Shown here piece after piece: positions 17,088 through 26,173 of a stretch of DNA of 64,000 nucleotides (its first letter is position 1; each line of letters starts with the position of its first letter). Made by a program: the position numbers and the translations under genes. This DNA comes from Myxococcales bacterium (GTDB taxonomy: Bacteria; Myxococcota_A; Polyangia; Polyangiales; Ga0077539): positions 310,001 through 374,000 of the forward strand of contig JAEUKI010000075.1 of assembly GCA_016793325.1 (NCBI GenBank), in the 5' to 3' direction. The notes under the pieces are model-generated. The model saw nothing but the letters and a program-made list of their open reading frames with translations. It did no database searches and was not told the DNA's origin.

Positions 17088-17813
17088 TTGACCACCGAGG
17101 ACCAGCGCATCGCGCTCGCAAACCTCCACGCGCTCTCTCGGTCTGCGCTGCGATCGAAGGACGCCGCCGCGATCCGCGAGTACCTCGAGGCGCTCGCGGA
17201 CATGGCCCCCGAGCCGCCCGACGCGCGCGAAGACCCGCGCGACGACGCGGTTGTTCTCCGTGATTTCAGCGACGATCCCGGCGTGCTCCGGCGCATGGGC
17301 GCGCAGGTTCGCGGGGTCGTCCTCGGCGCGGGAGCGCACGCGGACACCGTGCTCCGCGAGGTGGTCGCGCTCGTGCGCGCGCTCGACGGCGCGAGCGAGT
17401 GGGGCGAGAAGCGATGGACCCCGCGCATCGAAGCCGCGCTGGCCGCAACACGCGCAGACCTCGAGCGCGACGTCGTGTTCGTGCGCCCCGTGCGCGCGCC
17501 CGCCACTGAAGATCCCCTCGCGTTCGCCCGTCGTTGGGGCGGCGTTCGTTCGCTCGAGCTCAACGCCTTCGTCGCGACCTTCACCCGCGACGGAACGCAC
17601 CCGCACGCCGTCGCTGCGACCTCGAAGGGCCGCGACGCCGGGACGGTCCGCCACGCGCTCGCGGTCACCAACGCCGCGCTGTCGATCGCGCGCGACGCGG
17701 ACCCGAAGGACCCCGAGCTCGCGGTGGTCCTCGCGGACGTCGAGCGCGTCGAGCGCGCCCTCGCTCCGCTGCTCGCCAACGTGATCGCCGCCGCGACGAC
17801 CGCCGCGCGATGA
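17088..17813 (+). CDS. Conserved-looking protein of unknown function
   Basis: A 241-residue protein. No ATG is suitably placed; the TTG at 17088 (LTTEDQRIALANLHALSRS) lies 5 bp after the pentapeptide-repeat stop and is my choice. The protein is helical and acidic, with DREDPRDDAVVL-like charged patches, and has no signal peptide or recognised motif. Its TGA overlaps the ATG of the next gene (ATGA, 17810-17813), so the two are translationally coupled. A role together with its neighbours is likely, but unknown. Confidence 0.72.
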   Translation: MTTEDQRIALANLHALSRSALRSKDAAAIREYLEALADMAPEPPDAREDPRDDAVVLRDFSDDPGVLRRMGAQVRGVVLGAGAHADTVLREVVALVRALDGASEWGEKRWTPRIEAALAATRADLERDVVFVRPVRAPATEDPLAFARRWGGVRSLELNAFVATFTRDGTHPHAVAATSKGRDAGTVRHALAVTNAALSIARDADPKDPELAVVLADVERVERALAPLLANVIAAATTAAR

Positions 17814-19555
17814 CCTCGTTTTCGCGCGAGGCGAGGCTCGCGGCGATCGCCGCGCAACGCGAGCGATTTTCCACGGCGATCGCGGCGGCCGATCGCGAAG
17901 CAGCCGGACACGCGATCATCGCAGAGCTCCACTTGCTCCTCGACGACGCGTGGGTGAAGACCATCGCGGCGAGCGCCTTTGCGCCGGGGGTCCTCGGCGC
18001 CATGGTCCGGACCGAGCGCCTCGCGTTCGAACACTTGCGCGAGTGTCTCGACGCCGATCCTCGCTGGAGCGACGGCGTCGCGGCGCTCGTGGGATCGCTC
18101 GACGACTCTCAGGTCGCCGTGCTCGACGCGAGCCTCGCGGGGCCGACGAATCAGCGCGCGCAGAGCGCCCTTCGCGCGGCGATGTTCTTCGCGGGGAGGC
18201 GGCCGCCTGGGCGCATTTCGCCTGGAGAAATACTCGCCGTTGGATGGAGCGCCGCCGAGGTGATCGTCCCGCGCGAGCTGCTCGCCGAGTACGCGGCGGA
18301 GGTCTACGCGCTTCGCAACAGCATCGCTGAGCCGTCGCTCTTCGATCTGTGCGAGCTCGCGACGATCCTCACGTACGCAGATCCCTCCGAGGACCGCGAC
18401 GCATCTCTCCGGGCGCTCGCTGCGCGCATCGAAGCGATCCTCGCTGAGCGAGCGCTCGAAGACCAAGGGCCCGAGGTGACCGTCGCCTTCGCGGACCTCG
18501 CGCGGGTGTGCGTCGCGCTCGGAGAGCTCGCGCGGGCGGACGCGCTCGTCCGCGACCTCGAAGCGCTGGTCGATCGCGAAGCCGACGGAGAAGACGGCGT
18601 CGAGCTCGTGTTCTGGGCGCATCGCGCGCTGCTCGCGGCGTGCACCGCCGAAGAGCGCTCGTGGCGCGAGCGTAGGCTGATCGCGCGGTTGCCCCCCGAG
18701 CCCACGGCGCGGCTGTGCCGCGTCGCGCTCGAGTCGCTCGGGCATCGATCGCCGGACCTCGAAGCGCAGGTCGACGCGTGGCTCTCGCGCCGCCTCGAAG
18801 CGCTGGACACGACGGCTCCGCTCGACCGCGCGTTGACGTTCTCTCAGGTGGCCTTGGGCGCGGCGCGCTTCAACCCGTCGACGGTCGATCGCTTCGCCGA
18901 GGCGCTCGCGCGCAGCGTGCGAGGCGCGTCGGGGTCGGAGTCTTCTGCGCGGCTCGTACTTGAATTTGTGCGCGAAAATAGCGAAGCCGCGCGCGCGTTC
19001 GTCGAGCGCACGGCGCGGCAGCGAAGCGTGTCGTGGTGGGACGAGCCGACGGCGTATCCGAGGCTCCCGCGCTCGACGGTCGACGCGATCCTCGACGGCG
19101 CCCTCCACGCGCACGCGCCGCGTTGGCCAGTGCCTACGGTCGACGCGCTTCGGTGGGTCTCGAAGGACCTCTCGAGCGCTTCGGCGCGGTGGGTGGACGC
19201 GCTCTTCGGGCGCGCTCCGGTCGAGCAGCGCGCCGAGCGTGCGCTCTTCGCGATCGGGCGCGCGATCTTGCGCCTTGGAGATCGCGGTCAGGACGCAGAG
19301 GCGACGCGCGTGGCTTCGCGGCTCGCGAGCGGTGAGTTCGCGCCGTCCCCGGTGTTCGACCGCGTCTGGTGGGAGCTCGGCGAGACCGCGCAGCGCTCGG
19401 CGTGGATCGCGAGGCCGATGCGCGCGGATCGCGCGGGGTGGCTCGTCCCTCCGCGCGTGATCGAGACGCTCGCGGGCGCTGGCTGCGCCGAGCGCTACAC
19501 GGCGGCGCTCGATCAGTGGGTCGAACGCACGGCGCGGGCGTGCGGCGCGCGTTGA
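17810..19555 (+). CDS. Large helical protein of unknown function
   Basis: A 581-residue protein starting in the ATGA overlap with the previous gene. It is almost wholly alpha-helical, and leucine-, alanine- and arginine-rich, with repeated helix pairs reminiscent of TPR/HEAT-type solenoids (VTVAFADLARVCVALGELAR, ADALVRDLEALVDREADGED). There is no signal peptide, membrane segment or catalytic motif. It is the third gene of the coupled pentapeptide-repeat operon. It ends one base before the convergent MOSC gene ends. Confidence 0.75.
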   Translation: MTSFSREARLAAIAAQRERFSTAIAAADREAAGHAIIAELHLLLDDAWVKTIAASAFAPGVLGAMVRTERLAFEHLRECLDADPRWSDGVAALVGSLDDSQVAVLDASLAGPTNQRAQSALRAAMFFAGRRPPGRISPGEILAVGWSAAEVIVPRELLAEYAAEVYALRNSIAEPSLFDLCELATILTYADPSEDRDASLRALAARIEAILAERALEDQGPEVTVAFADLARVCVALGELARADALVRDLEALVDREADGEDGVELVFWAHRALLAACTAEERSWRERRLIARLPPEPTARLCRVALESLGHRSPDLEAQVDAWLSRRLEALDTTAPLDRALTFSQVALGAARFNPSTVDRFAEALARSVRGASGSESSARLVLEFVRENSEAARAFVERTARQRSVSWWDEPTAYPRLPRSTVDAILDGALHAHAPRWPVPTVDALRWVSKDLSSASARWVDALFGRAPVEQRAERALFAIGRAILRLGDRGQDAEATRVASRLASGEFAPSPVFDRVWWELGETAQRSAWIARPMRADRAGWLVPPRVIETLAGAGCAERYTAALDQWVERTARACGAR

Positions 19556-20056
19556 TTACGTGTTCGCAATTTCAACGATCACTTCGTCGCCCACGGCCAC
19601 CGCGCCCTCGCGGGTGACCTTCGCGTACATGCGGCTCCAGCCCGGGTGCACCTTCTCGCTCGAGCGCTTGAAGTCACCTTCGACGAAGCAGTGCCCGATG
19701 GTCTTGCACGGCGCCGCGTCGCGCGTGATCTCGACGCGGACGCTCTCGCCGAGCGCGAGCGTCGCGCCCGCGCCCACCAGCGTCCAGTCGAGCCCCTCGA
19801 TGAGGACGTTCTCGCCGAGGGCGCCCGGGTGGATCGGGTGACCCTCGCTTCGCAGGGCTTCGACGCGCTCACTTGAAAATAGACACACAGCTCGCTCGGG
19901 GCCGCCGTGGTGCTTTCGGTCCGTCTGCCAGTCGCCCTCGAGCCCCTCGACGCTCACGCGCACGCGATCGCCCTCGACCGGCAGCTTCGGGACGCCTCCC
20001 GGCGATCGAAACAACCCGGCGACGCGGCCCCGAAGCGAACCCGCGGGGCCGTTCAC
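19556..20056 (-). CDS. MOSC-domain protein
   Basis: A 166-residue protein from GTG at 20056; that GTG overlaps the TGA of the upstream gene (GTGA, 20053-20056), which fixes the start. It is a compact MOSC domain: GDWQTDRKHHGGPERAVCLF, HPIHPGALGENVLIEGLDW, and RDAAPCKTIGHC holding the conserved cysteine, with GWSRMYAKV. MOSC domains carry sulfur for molybdenum-cofactor enzymes or act in related sulfur or N-hydroxylated-compound chemistry (YiiM/YuaD-type stand-alone members). The substrate is unknown. It is the last gene of a three-gene overlapping operon. Confidence 0.9.
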   Translation of the reverse strand: MNGPAGSLRGRVAGLFRSPGGVPKLPVEGDRVRVSVEGLEGDWQTDRKHHGGPERAVCLFSSERVEALRSEGHPIHPGALGENVLIEGLDWTLVGAGATLALGESVRVEITRDAAPCKTIGHCFVEGDFKRSSEKVHPGWSRMYAKVTREGAVAVGDEVIVEIANT

Positions 20057-21447
20057 GGGGCCACTCGATTTCGTGGGGCGCCTGCGCGCGAGCAGCGAAA
20101 GCCCACGGTCTCGTCGCTGCGATCGGGGTCGAGCCAACGACGAATCCCGATGCGCGTGTCCACGGTTCGATAGTGACGGCCTCGCGCGAAGCGGCACTGT
20201 TGGCAATAGAGACCGGCGTTTTCGGGCTGCGTGATCGGCGAGCCCGCGTCGGGCCCGAGGGGGCCTTGCGGGTAGGCGTTGCACCAGCTGTTGGTCTGCA
20301 CGCCGCCGTCGTTGCGAAGCGGATCCGCGGGCAGCGACATGTAGTAATTGTTCGCCGTGTGGTTCGGGTTGGTGTCGAGCCAGTCGTACATCCACTCGTT
20401 GGCGTTGCCGTACAGGTGGAACACGCCCTCGGGGCTCCGCCCCATGTCGAGCGAAGTGACCGGCAACGGCGCGCCTACGCACGCGCCTCCGTCCGGACCG
20501 TTGACGCCGATGTTCGCGCGCTCGCACGTCGGCGCGTCAGCGCCCCAAGGAAACGGCCTCGTCCCCATGTCACCGCGCGCGGCGCGAAAGTACTCGGCCT
20601 CCGTGGGCAGCTGCTTGCCTGCCCACGTGCAGTACATCGCCGCGCCGAACCACGTCACGCCGAGCACGGGCAGCTCTTCGCTCTCGTCCGACGGCGATCG
20701 CCAGTAGCCGTCGCCCTGCTGCAAAACGAGCGGCCCCGGCCGATTGGGAACGAACATGAGGTTCGTGTCTTGCCCCGCGCCGTTGCGATAGATCACGTAG
20801 CGCCCGTACGTGACGGTCGGGTTCATCACCGTCGTCGGGCGCTCGATGCGCAGACGGTCCTGCTGCAGCGACGACAAGAACACCGCGTACTGCCGCTGCG
20901 TCACTTCGTAGCGATCGAGGATGAACCCCGAGAGGCACACCTGATGCGCCGGAGCGTCGTCGCCTTCGCCCTCGGACGCGACGTTGGTGCCGATCGTGAG
21001 GCCGCGCGTCGGGCTGAAGTTCGCGACGCAGTCCGCGCCATCGTCGACGACGCCGTTGCAATTGTCGTCGATCCCGTTGCGGCAGATGTCTTCTTGCTCG
21101 GGCGCGTTGGACTCGCACGAGAGCGTCCAGCGCCCTCCCTGCTGGGTGCACCTGCGCACGCCACCGCACGTGCCGTTGGCGACGTCGGGCTGACAATTTC
21201 CCCATGACTCGCGGTCATCTGGGAGGCCGTCCGCGTCGTCGTCGACCCCGTTGCAGCGCTCGACGACGGGCACCGCGCAGAAGCGTCGCCGCACGTTGCA
21301 GATCTGGCCCGAGGGGCACTGGTCGTCGCGCGTGCAGCCGTCTTCGACTTTGATAAGAAAGTTGCACGCGACGCCGAAGCCCGCGGCCGCGAGCGCCACG
21401 GAGAACAGCCGCATCGACCTCGAGAACAACCCGCGGTTCGCGGTCAT
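20053..21447 (-). CDS. Lipoprotein with MopE-like motifs and FGE/sulfatase-modifying-factor domain
   Basis: A 464-residue protein from ATG at 21447, overlapping the stop of the PstS-like gene (ATGA). The signal is ALAAAGFGVAC. Residues about 40-140 hold CNGVDDDADGLPDD and CRNGIDDNCNGVVDD, the acidic motifs seen in MopE-like metal-binding regions. Residues about 150-460 are a formylglycine-generating-enzyme-like domain: YEVTQRQYAVFL, VLGVTWFGAAMYCTWAGKQL, PTEAEYFRAARG, PFPWG, GNANEWMYDW and TVGFRCSR. True FGEs oxidise a sulfatase cysteine using two active cysteines. I could not confirm that pair here, so it may be a structural or other-function member. Confidence 0.85.
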   Translation of the reverse strand: MTANRGLFSRSMRLFSVALAAAGFGVACNFLIKVEDGCTRDDQCPSGQICNVRRRFCAVPVVERCNGVDDDADGLPDDRESWGNCQPDVANGTCGGVRRCTQQGGRWTLSCESNAPEQEDICRNGIDDNCNGVVDDGADCVANFSPTRGLTIGTNVASEGEGDDAPAHQVCLSGFILDRYEVTQRQYAVFLSSLQQDRLRIERPTTVMNPTVTYGRYVIYRNGAGQDTNLMFVPNRPGPLVLQQGDGYWRSPSDESEELPVLGVTWFGAAMYCTWAGKQLPTEAEYFRAARGDMGTRPFPWGADAPTCERANIGVNGPDGGACVGAPLPVTSLDMGRSPEGVFHLYGNANEWMYDWLDTNPNHTANNYYMSLPADPLRNDGGVQTNSWCNAYPQGPLGPDAGSPITQPENAGLYCQQCRFARGRHYRTVDTRIGIRRWLDPDRSDETVGFRCSRAGAPRNRVAP

Positions 21448-22427
21448 GTGCCGGCCCTCGTCGCGGGGACCGCGCCCACGGTTCGAATCACCGCTTGCCC
21501 TTCGGCGCTGAACGCGAAGTCGATGAACTCGGCTTGCGTGGTGGTGGGCCTTCCGCCGGTGACGAAGATGAACGGGCGCTTGATGGGGTACCTGCCGCTC
21601 GCGACGTTCTCGATCGTGGGAGCAATGGTGTCGATCGACACCGGGTTCATCATCATCGCGTCGATCTGCGCGAGCGCGAGGTACGCGATCGAATTGGCGT
21701 TGGCCACGACCGCCGCGGGAACGTCCTCGGCCATCGAGATCATCATGTTGGCCATCACGGGGAGGCCGTTCATCACGAGCTCGCTCCATGCCTCCGCGGT
21801 GCCGGCGAGCATGTCCCTCGCGATCACCACGATGGGGGCGTTGGGTCCGCCCACTTCGTTCCAGTTGCGGATCATCCCAGCGTAGATGCGGCGAAGTTGG
21901 TCGACCGTGAGGTTGGGCACCGAGATGTTTCGGTTGGTGACCACCGCGATGCCGTCGTACGCGAAGGGCGTCTCGACCATCGCCGAGTACGCTTCGCGCT
22001 CGGATTGAAACAGCCCCCGCGACGCGATCCCGATGTCCATTCGCTCGCCGTTGGACGAGTTGGGCGTGCCGCCCGCGGGCTCGGGGAGGTTGGCCTTGTT
22101 TCGGTTGCTGAAGTCCGCGGGAAGTCCCTGAACCTCCCCCTCTCCAGCGAACTTGATCCCGCGCGACGTGCCGTCGCCCGTGATGCGAAACGCGCTGTTC
22201 GCGTGGCGCTCGCGGTACTTCTTCGCGAGCTCGAGCGCGTACGTGTACACCGTATTCGAGCCCGAAATTCTCAGCGGAACGACGTTGTTCGACGGGCTGC
22301 ACGCCCACGCCGGAAGCGCCGCAGCGCCCGCCAGCCCGAGCAGCGAGAGCGCCTCGCGCCTCGACAACGCCCGCGGATCATCGTGCTCGACCGCTCTCTT
22401 TCCTCGTGGATCGCGCGTCTTGACCAT
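21444..22427 (-). CDS. PstS-like phosphate-type substrate-binding lipoprotein
   Basis: A 327-residue protein from ATG at 22427. A twin-arginine-like start (LSRREALSLLGLAG) and lipobox (LPAWAC) indicate an exported lipoprotein. The body is a type-2 periplasmic binding protein of the PstS/PBP-like-2 kind: RISGSNTVYTYALELAKKY, FRITGDGTSRGIKF, MDIGIASRGL, AYDGIAVVTNRNI, NLTVDQLRRIYAGMIRNW and PFIFVTGG. PstS proteins deliver phosphate to PstCAB, but no transporter genes are adjacent. The binding and sensing role is therefore inferred. It heads the operon PstS-like / FGE-like / MOSC. Confidence 0.88.
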   Translation of the reverse strand: MVKTRDPRGKRAVEHDDPRALSRREALSLLGLAGAAALPAWACSPSNNVVPLRISGSNTVYTYALELAKKYRERHANSAFRITGDGTSRGIKFAGEGEVQGLPADFSNRNKANLPEPAGGTPNSSNGERMDIGIASRGLFQSEREAYSAMVETPFAYDGIAVVTNRNISVPNLTVDQLRRIYAGMIRNWNEVGGPNAPIVVIARDMLAGTAEAWSELVMNGLPVMANMMISMAEDVPAAVVANANSIAYLALAQIDAMMMNPVSIDTIAPTIENVASGRYPIKRPFIFVTGGRPTTTQAEFIDFAFSAEGQAVIRTVGAVPATRAGT

Positions 22428-22603
22428 CGCTCTTCTTCGCTGTGCGCACGCCGCACGCGCACCGTGCGCGCGGCAAACCTGCGGCATTGTATCGCACCCG
22501 CGCCGCGCCAACGCGAACCTTTGCAGCCCCGGTCCGGCAATCGTGCCCCGTGGGAGCGCTTGACACCCGCCGGTCGTCGCGCGACGTCACCTCCTCGACA
22601 ACC

Positions 22604-23161
22604 ATGAGCGACCGCAGCGGAGAGAGCGCCGAGGGCCCTTTCACTGAGCATCGTCCCGACGAATCGACAGCGTTCAAGGCGCTCGCGCGACGCTGGGCGT
22701 CGACGGTCACCGTGGTCACCGGTCGCAGGCGCGCTGGCGTCGATGGCCCCGCGCTCGACGGCTTCACAGCCACTGCGTTTCTCACCGTGTCGATCGACCC
22801 GCCGATCGTCCTCGTGAGCGCGACCAAGAGCTCGAGCGCAGGAGCGCTCGCGCGCGAGTGCGACGCGTTCACCATCAACCTGCTCAGCGACGCGCAACGC
22901 TCGCTGGCCGAGCGCTTCGCGATGCCTCAGGACGCGCGCGGCGACGCGTTCGCAGAGACCGAGCACGAGCTCGACCCGCACGGAGCCGCGCTCCTCGTCG
23001 GCTCGATCGGAGCGTTTTCGGGCACCGTTCGATCGCTCGTCGACGCTGGCGATCACGTCCTCGTGCTCGCTGACGTCTCGCGGATCCGCGTCGCGCGCCA
23101 CGAGCGATCGCCGTTGCTCTACCTCGATCGCGCGTTTCGTCGCGTCGGAGACGCCCTGTAG
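22604..23161 (+). CDS. Flavin reductase-like FMN-binding protein
   Basis: A 185-residue protein from ATG at 22604. It has the split-barrel flavin-reductase fold: FKALARRWASTVTVVTG, LDGFTATAFLTVSIDPPIVL, SATKSSSAGALARECDAFTI, NLLSDAQRSLAERF, GSIGAFSGTV and GDHVLVLADVSR. The family reduces FMN or FAD with NAD(P)H to feed a partner oxygenase, or is a stand-alone reductase. No oxygenase is adjacent. It is divergent from the PstS-like operon (176 bp), and convergent with the deoxynucleoside kinase. Confidence 0.92.
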   Translation: MSDRSGESAEGPFTEHRPDESTAFKALARRWASTVTVVTGRRRAGVDGPALDGFTATAFLTVSIDPPIVLVSATKSSSAGALARECDAFTINLLSDAQRSLAERFAMPQDARGDAFAETEHELDPHGAALLVGSIGAFSGTVRSLVDAGDHVLVLADVSRIRVARHERSPLLYLDRAFRRVGDAL

Positions 23162-23170
23162 ACGTCGCGC

Positions 23171-23950
23171 CTATCGCGCTCGGGGCGCGTAGTGCAGCGT
23201 CCCAGCGCCGTGCGAATGAACCGCGCGCAACAGCGCGTCGACCTCGGCGGGAAAGCTCACGAGGTCGAGCTCGGTCGTATCCGCGACGACGAGCGCCGTG
23301 TCCGAGTAGCGCGCGAAGAAGTGATCGTACGCAGCGGCGAGGTCCGTGAGGTATCCGCGGTCGAAATTCGCTTCGTACTCGCGACCGCGCCGCGCGATTC
23401 GCTCGAGGAGCACGTCGATGTTCGCGCGCAAGTACACGACGACATCGGGCTTCGCGAGCCGCGGCGCGAGCGCTTCGAACATCTTGTCGTAGAGCGAAAG
23501 CTCCGCGTCATCGAGCGTGAGCGCCGCGAAGATCCTGTCCTTCGCGAAGAGGTAGTCCGACACGGTCTTGCGTCGAAACAGCTCCTCTTGCGCGAGCTCG
23601 AGCTGCTGCCGAAACCGCGACAACAAGAAGAACGACTGCGTCTGAAACGCCCATCGCCGACGGTCTTGATAAAACGACGCGAGAAACGGGTTCTCTTCGA
23701 ACACCTCGAACACTTCGCGCGCGCCGAGCCGAGCCGCGAACGCCTTGGTGAGCGTGGTTTTTCCCACGCCGATGGGTCCCTCGATCACGACGTAGCGCGC
23801 CGGGGACGCCTCGATCTTCGCGTCGCTCGGCGAAGGAGCGCGCGTCTCGGGGTCCTTCGGGATCCCCGGCAGCGAGAGCTCGCGTGAACTCGCAGCGACC
23901 ATCGGTCGAATCAATGCAACGGACCCCGCGCGCCGCAAAGAAAACGACAA
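23171..23950 (-). CDS. Deoxynucleoside kinase (dNK family)
   Basis: A 259-residue protein; an internal ATG (MVAASSREL, at 23902) is a possible shorter start. The P-loop GPIGVGKTTL is at about residues 58-67. The family features FEENPFLASFYQDRRRWAFQ, SFFLLSRFRQQLELA, SDYLFAKDRIFA and VVYLRANIDVLLERIARRGR are all clear. The family phosphorylates deoxyadenosine, deoxyguanosine or deoxycytidine in nucleotide salvage in the cytoplasm; the substrate cannot be fixed from motifs alone. It lies 18 bp after the FG-GAP membrane gene on the same strand. Confidence 0.93.
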   Translation of the reverse strand: MSFSLRRAGSVALIRPMVAASSRELSLPGIPKDPETRAPSPSDAKIEASPARYVVIEGPIGVGKTTLTKAFAARLGAREVFEVFEENPFLASFYQDRRRWAFQTQSFFLLSRFRQQLELAQEELFRRKTVSDYLFAKDRIFAALTLDDAELSLYDKMFEALAPRLAKPDVVVYLRANIDVLLERIARRGREYEANFDRGYLTDLAAAYDHFFARYSDTALVVADTTELDLVSFPAEVDALLRAVHSHGAGTLHYAPRAR

Positions 23951-23968
23951 TCGCCGCCGTGTACGGAC

Positions 23969-25579
23969 TTAAAATCTGTACTCCTCGAAGTCGAGCGCGC
24001 GCGTCGTGCTCGTGCGCACCGGACGCCCGTCGTCGACCGAGCGCCACAGCACGAGCGACCCTTGCTCGATGCGCGCGACGTCCGTGGCCGTGTCTCCGTC
24101 GAGCCGCCCCTGCGCTTGAACAAACGTGCGCCGCTCGTTGCCCACGTCCTCGACGTTGACCGTCCCCGAGGGCCCGCGCCGCGCGCCAGCGATCACCCAG
24201 TTGCGGCGCTCTCCGTCCCAGCCCGTGTGGACGATCGCGTCGAGGATCCCGTCGCGCGTGACGTCTTCGAGGTACACGCCCCACCCGCCGCGCGTGAGCC
24301 TCACGCGTCCGCGCTGCGTCCACTGCGTCGCTTGCCCGGTGTACCAGAGCAGCTCGCTGTCGCGGTTGGTCGCCGCGTACCCGTTGTTGTGCTTCACGAT
24401 CACGAGGTCCGGCCGGCTGTCTCCGTTGACGTCGCCGAACTCCATGCCCGCGCAGTCGATCCCGCCAGCAACCAACACGCGCGGCGCTTCGAACTGCCCG
24501 TTCGCTCGTCCGCGGGCCCACCAGACGTTGCCGCCTCGCGCTCCGCCGCGCTCGGACGTGAAGTACGCGCAGATGCCGAGGTCGCGTCGCCCGTCGCCGT
24601 CGAGGTCTGTCACGAGCGTCCGCTGCAAGAACAACAATTGCCCCGACGGCGCGCTCGGCGTCAGCACCGCACGCTCTACGATCCCGTCATTTTGCAGGTA
24701 GAACACGCGAACGCCGTCTCCGCACGTCAGCACGATCTCGTCGCTTCCGCCGAGCGCGAGCTCGCCCATCCACACCGAGTCTGGCCCGTTGCACGGACGC
24801 AGCCGCGCGAACTCTTCGACGCCCGAGCCCGGCGCGCTCGGATCGATCACCACCACGGGAGCCACGCCCGCGTCCGCGATCGGAGCGCTGCCCGCGTCCT
24901 CGCGCTCGTCGGGATCTCCGCCGTCTTCGTCTTCATCACCGTCGACCACCGCTGCGTCGCTCGCGTCCGGCTCGCCGTCGACCGCTGCGTCATCGAGCGC
25001 ATCGACGCTGGCCTCGGCGCTCTCGTCGCTCGCGTCGACGGGGGTGGGCACGAGCGCGTCGCTCGCCGAAGCGTCGGTCGTTGCGCTCGTCGCGCCCGCT
25101 TCGTTGCGCCCATCGTGGCTGGCGTCGCTGTGGACCCCGCCGTCGCTGTGCCCTGTGTTCGGCCCGTGCGCGCCCGTCGCAGGGGGCGCGAGCCAACGCC
25201 CGATCGCGCCGGTCGCGCGCTTGATCCACGGCGCTGCGCCCGGGTGTTGCGTCGCGACAGCTTGCAGTTTTCTCCCCGAAAATGCGCGGCCGAACAGCAA
25301 CGGACCCGCGATCGCGAGCAGCGCGACGACGCCGCACAGGCCCGGCCACAGCTCCCACCACCGCGCGTTTTCGCCGAGTCGACGAAACGCGGGCAGCAGC
25401 AATCGCGTGAGCAACGACGGGAGTCCCAGCGCGACGAGGGCGGTCACCGTGATGGCGGCCCACAGCGGCATGGCCCCGTCGACCAGCGCAAACACGAACA
25501 GCGCCGCGACGCACCACAGCAAAAGGCCCACTGTGAAGCGGGTAAACCCCCACGCGAATCGCGCGCCGTTGGACGCCAT
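23969..25579 (-). CDS. Three-helix membrane protein with FG-GAP repeats
   Basis: A 536-residue protein from ATG at 25579. The N-terminus has three transmembrane helices (about residues 15-110; VGLLLWCVAALFVFALV, LWAAITVTALVALGLP, LCGVVALLAIAGPLLFG). A linker of about 130 residues rich in Asp, Ala and Ser follows (SDASHDGRNEAGATSATTDA). After it come FG-GAP/VCBS-type calcium-binding repeats: VTDLDGDGRRDLG, FGDVNGDSRPDLVIVK and LEDVTRDGILDAIV. The layout suggests an inner-membrane anchor that displays an integrin-like propeller in the periplasm. The role is unknown. It is probably co-transcribed with the deoxynucleoside kinase downstream. Confidence 0.85.
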   Translation of the reverse strand: MASNGARFAWGFTRFTVGLLLWCVAALFVFALVDGAMPLWAAITVTALVALGLPSLLTRLLLPAFRRLGENARWWELWPGLCGVVALLAIAGPLLFGRAFSGRKLQAVATQHPGAAPWIKRATGAIGRWLAPPATGAHGPNTGHSDGGVHSDASHDGRNEAGATSATTDASASDALVPTPVDASDESAEASVDALDDAAVDGEPDASDAAVVDGDEDEDGGDPDEREDAGSAPIADAGVAPVVVIDPSAPGSGVEEFARLRPCNGPDSVWMGELALGGSDEIVLTCGDGVRVFYLQNDGIVERAVLTPSAPSGQLLFLQRTLVTDLDGDGRRDLGICAYFTSERGGARGGNVWWARGRANGQFEAPRVLVAGGIDCAGMEFGDVNGDSRPDLVIVKHNNGYAATNRDSELLWYTGQATQWTQRGRVRLTRGGWGVYLEDVTRDGILDAIVHTGWDGERRNWVIAGARRGPSGTVNVEDVGNERRTFVQAQGRLDGDTATDVARIEQGSLVLWRSVDDGRPVRTSTTRALDFEEYRF

Positions 25580-25699
25580 TGGTTGACCGCGGGGGCGTAT
25601 CGCACCCGGGGTCCTGTGGCAACCGAGCGCGGGTCGAACGGTCGGGCTGTTCGTCGAAAATTCCCGTCTTTGCTCGCGATTGGCATACCCTCGTGACTC

Positions 25700-26173
25700 G
25701 TGAGCAGTTCTGCCCGCGTCGACGCTCTCGGGCGCATTCATATGTTCTCGGGTCTCACTCGACGGTCGCTCGAGCGCATCGCAGCGATCGCCTCCGAGGA
25801 GTCACACGCGCTCGGGACCATCTTGTTTCGCGCTGGGGATCCAGGGGACAAGCTCTATTTGATCCTCGATGGAAAAGTGAGGATCTCTCGCGACGTCCCT
25901 GGGCTCGGCGAAGAGGCGCTCGCGGTGTTGGGCGAGGGGGACTACTTCGGCGAGATGGCCCTCGTCGACGACGCGCCGCGCTCGGCGGACGCGCGCGTGC
26001 ACGAGCGCTGCAAGCTCCTCGCGATCGACAAGGACGCGATGCAGCACCTGCTCTTTCTCCACAAAGAGATCGCCTACGAGATCTTGTGGAACGTCGTTCG
26101 AACGCTCGCCGCGCGCCTCCGCGAGACCAACGAGAAGATGACCTTCCTCGCCGCGAGCGGAAAATTCAGCTGA
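25700..26173 (+). CDS. Cyclic nucleotide-binding domain protein (no HTH)
   Basis: A 157-residue protein from GTG at 25700. It is essentially one cNMP-binding domain: FSGLTRRSLERIAAIA, GTILFRAGDPGDKLYLILDG, KVRISRD, GDYFGEMALVDDAPRSADAR (the phosphate-binding cassette with GEMAL and PRSA) and CKLLAIDKDAM. It has no DNA-binding domain, so it probably regulates a partner protein or senses a nucleotide. It is divergent from the FG-GAP gene and overlaps the 3' end of lgt by 8 bp. Confidence 0.93.
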   Translation: MSSSARVDALGRIHMFSGLTRRSLERIAAIASEESHALGTILFRAGDPGDKLYLILDGKVRISRDVPGLGEEALAVLGEGDYFGEMALVDDAPRSADARVHERCKLLAIDKDAMQHLLFLHKEIAYEILWNVVRTLAARLRETNEKMTFLAASGKFS

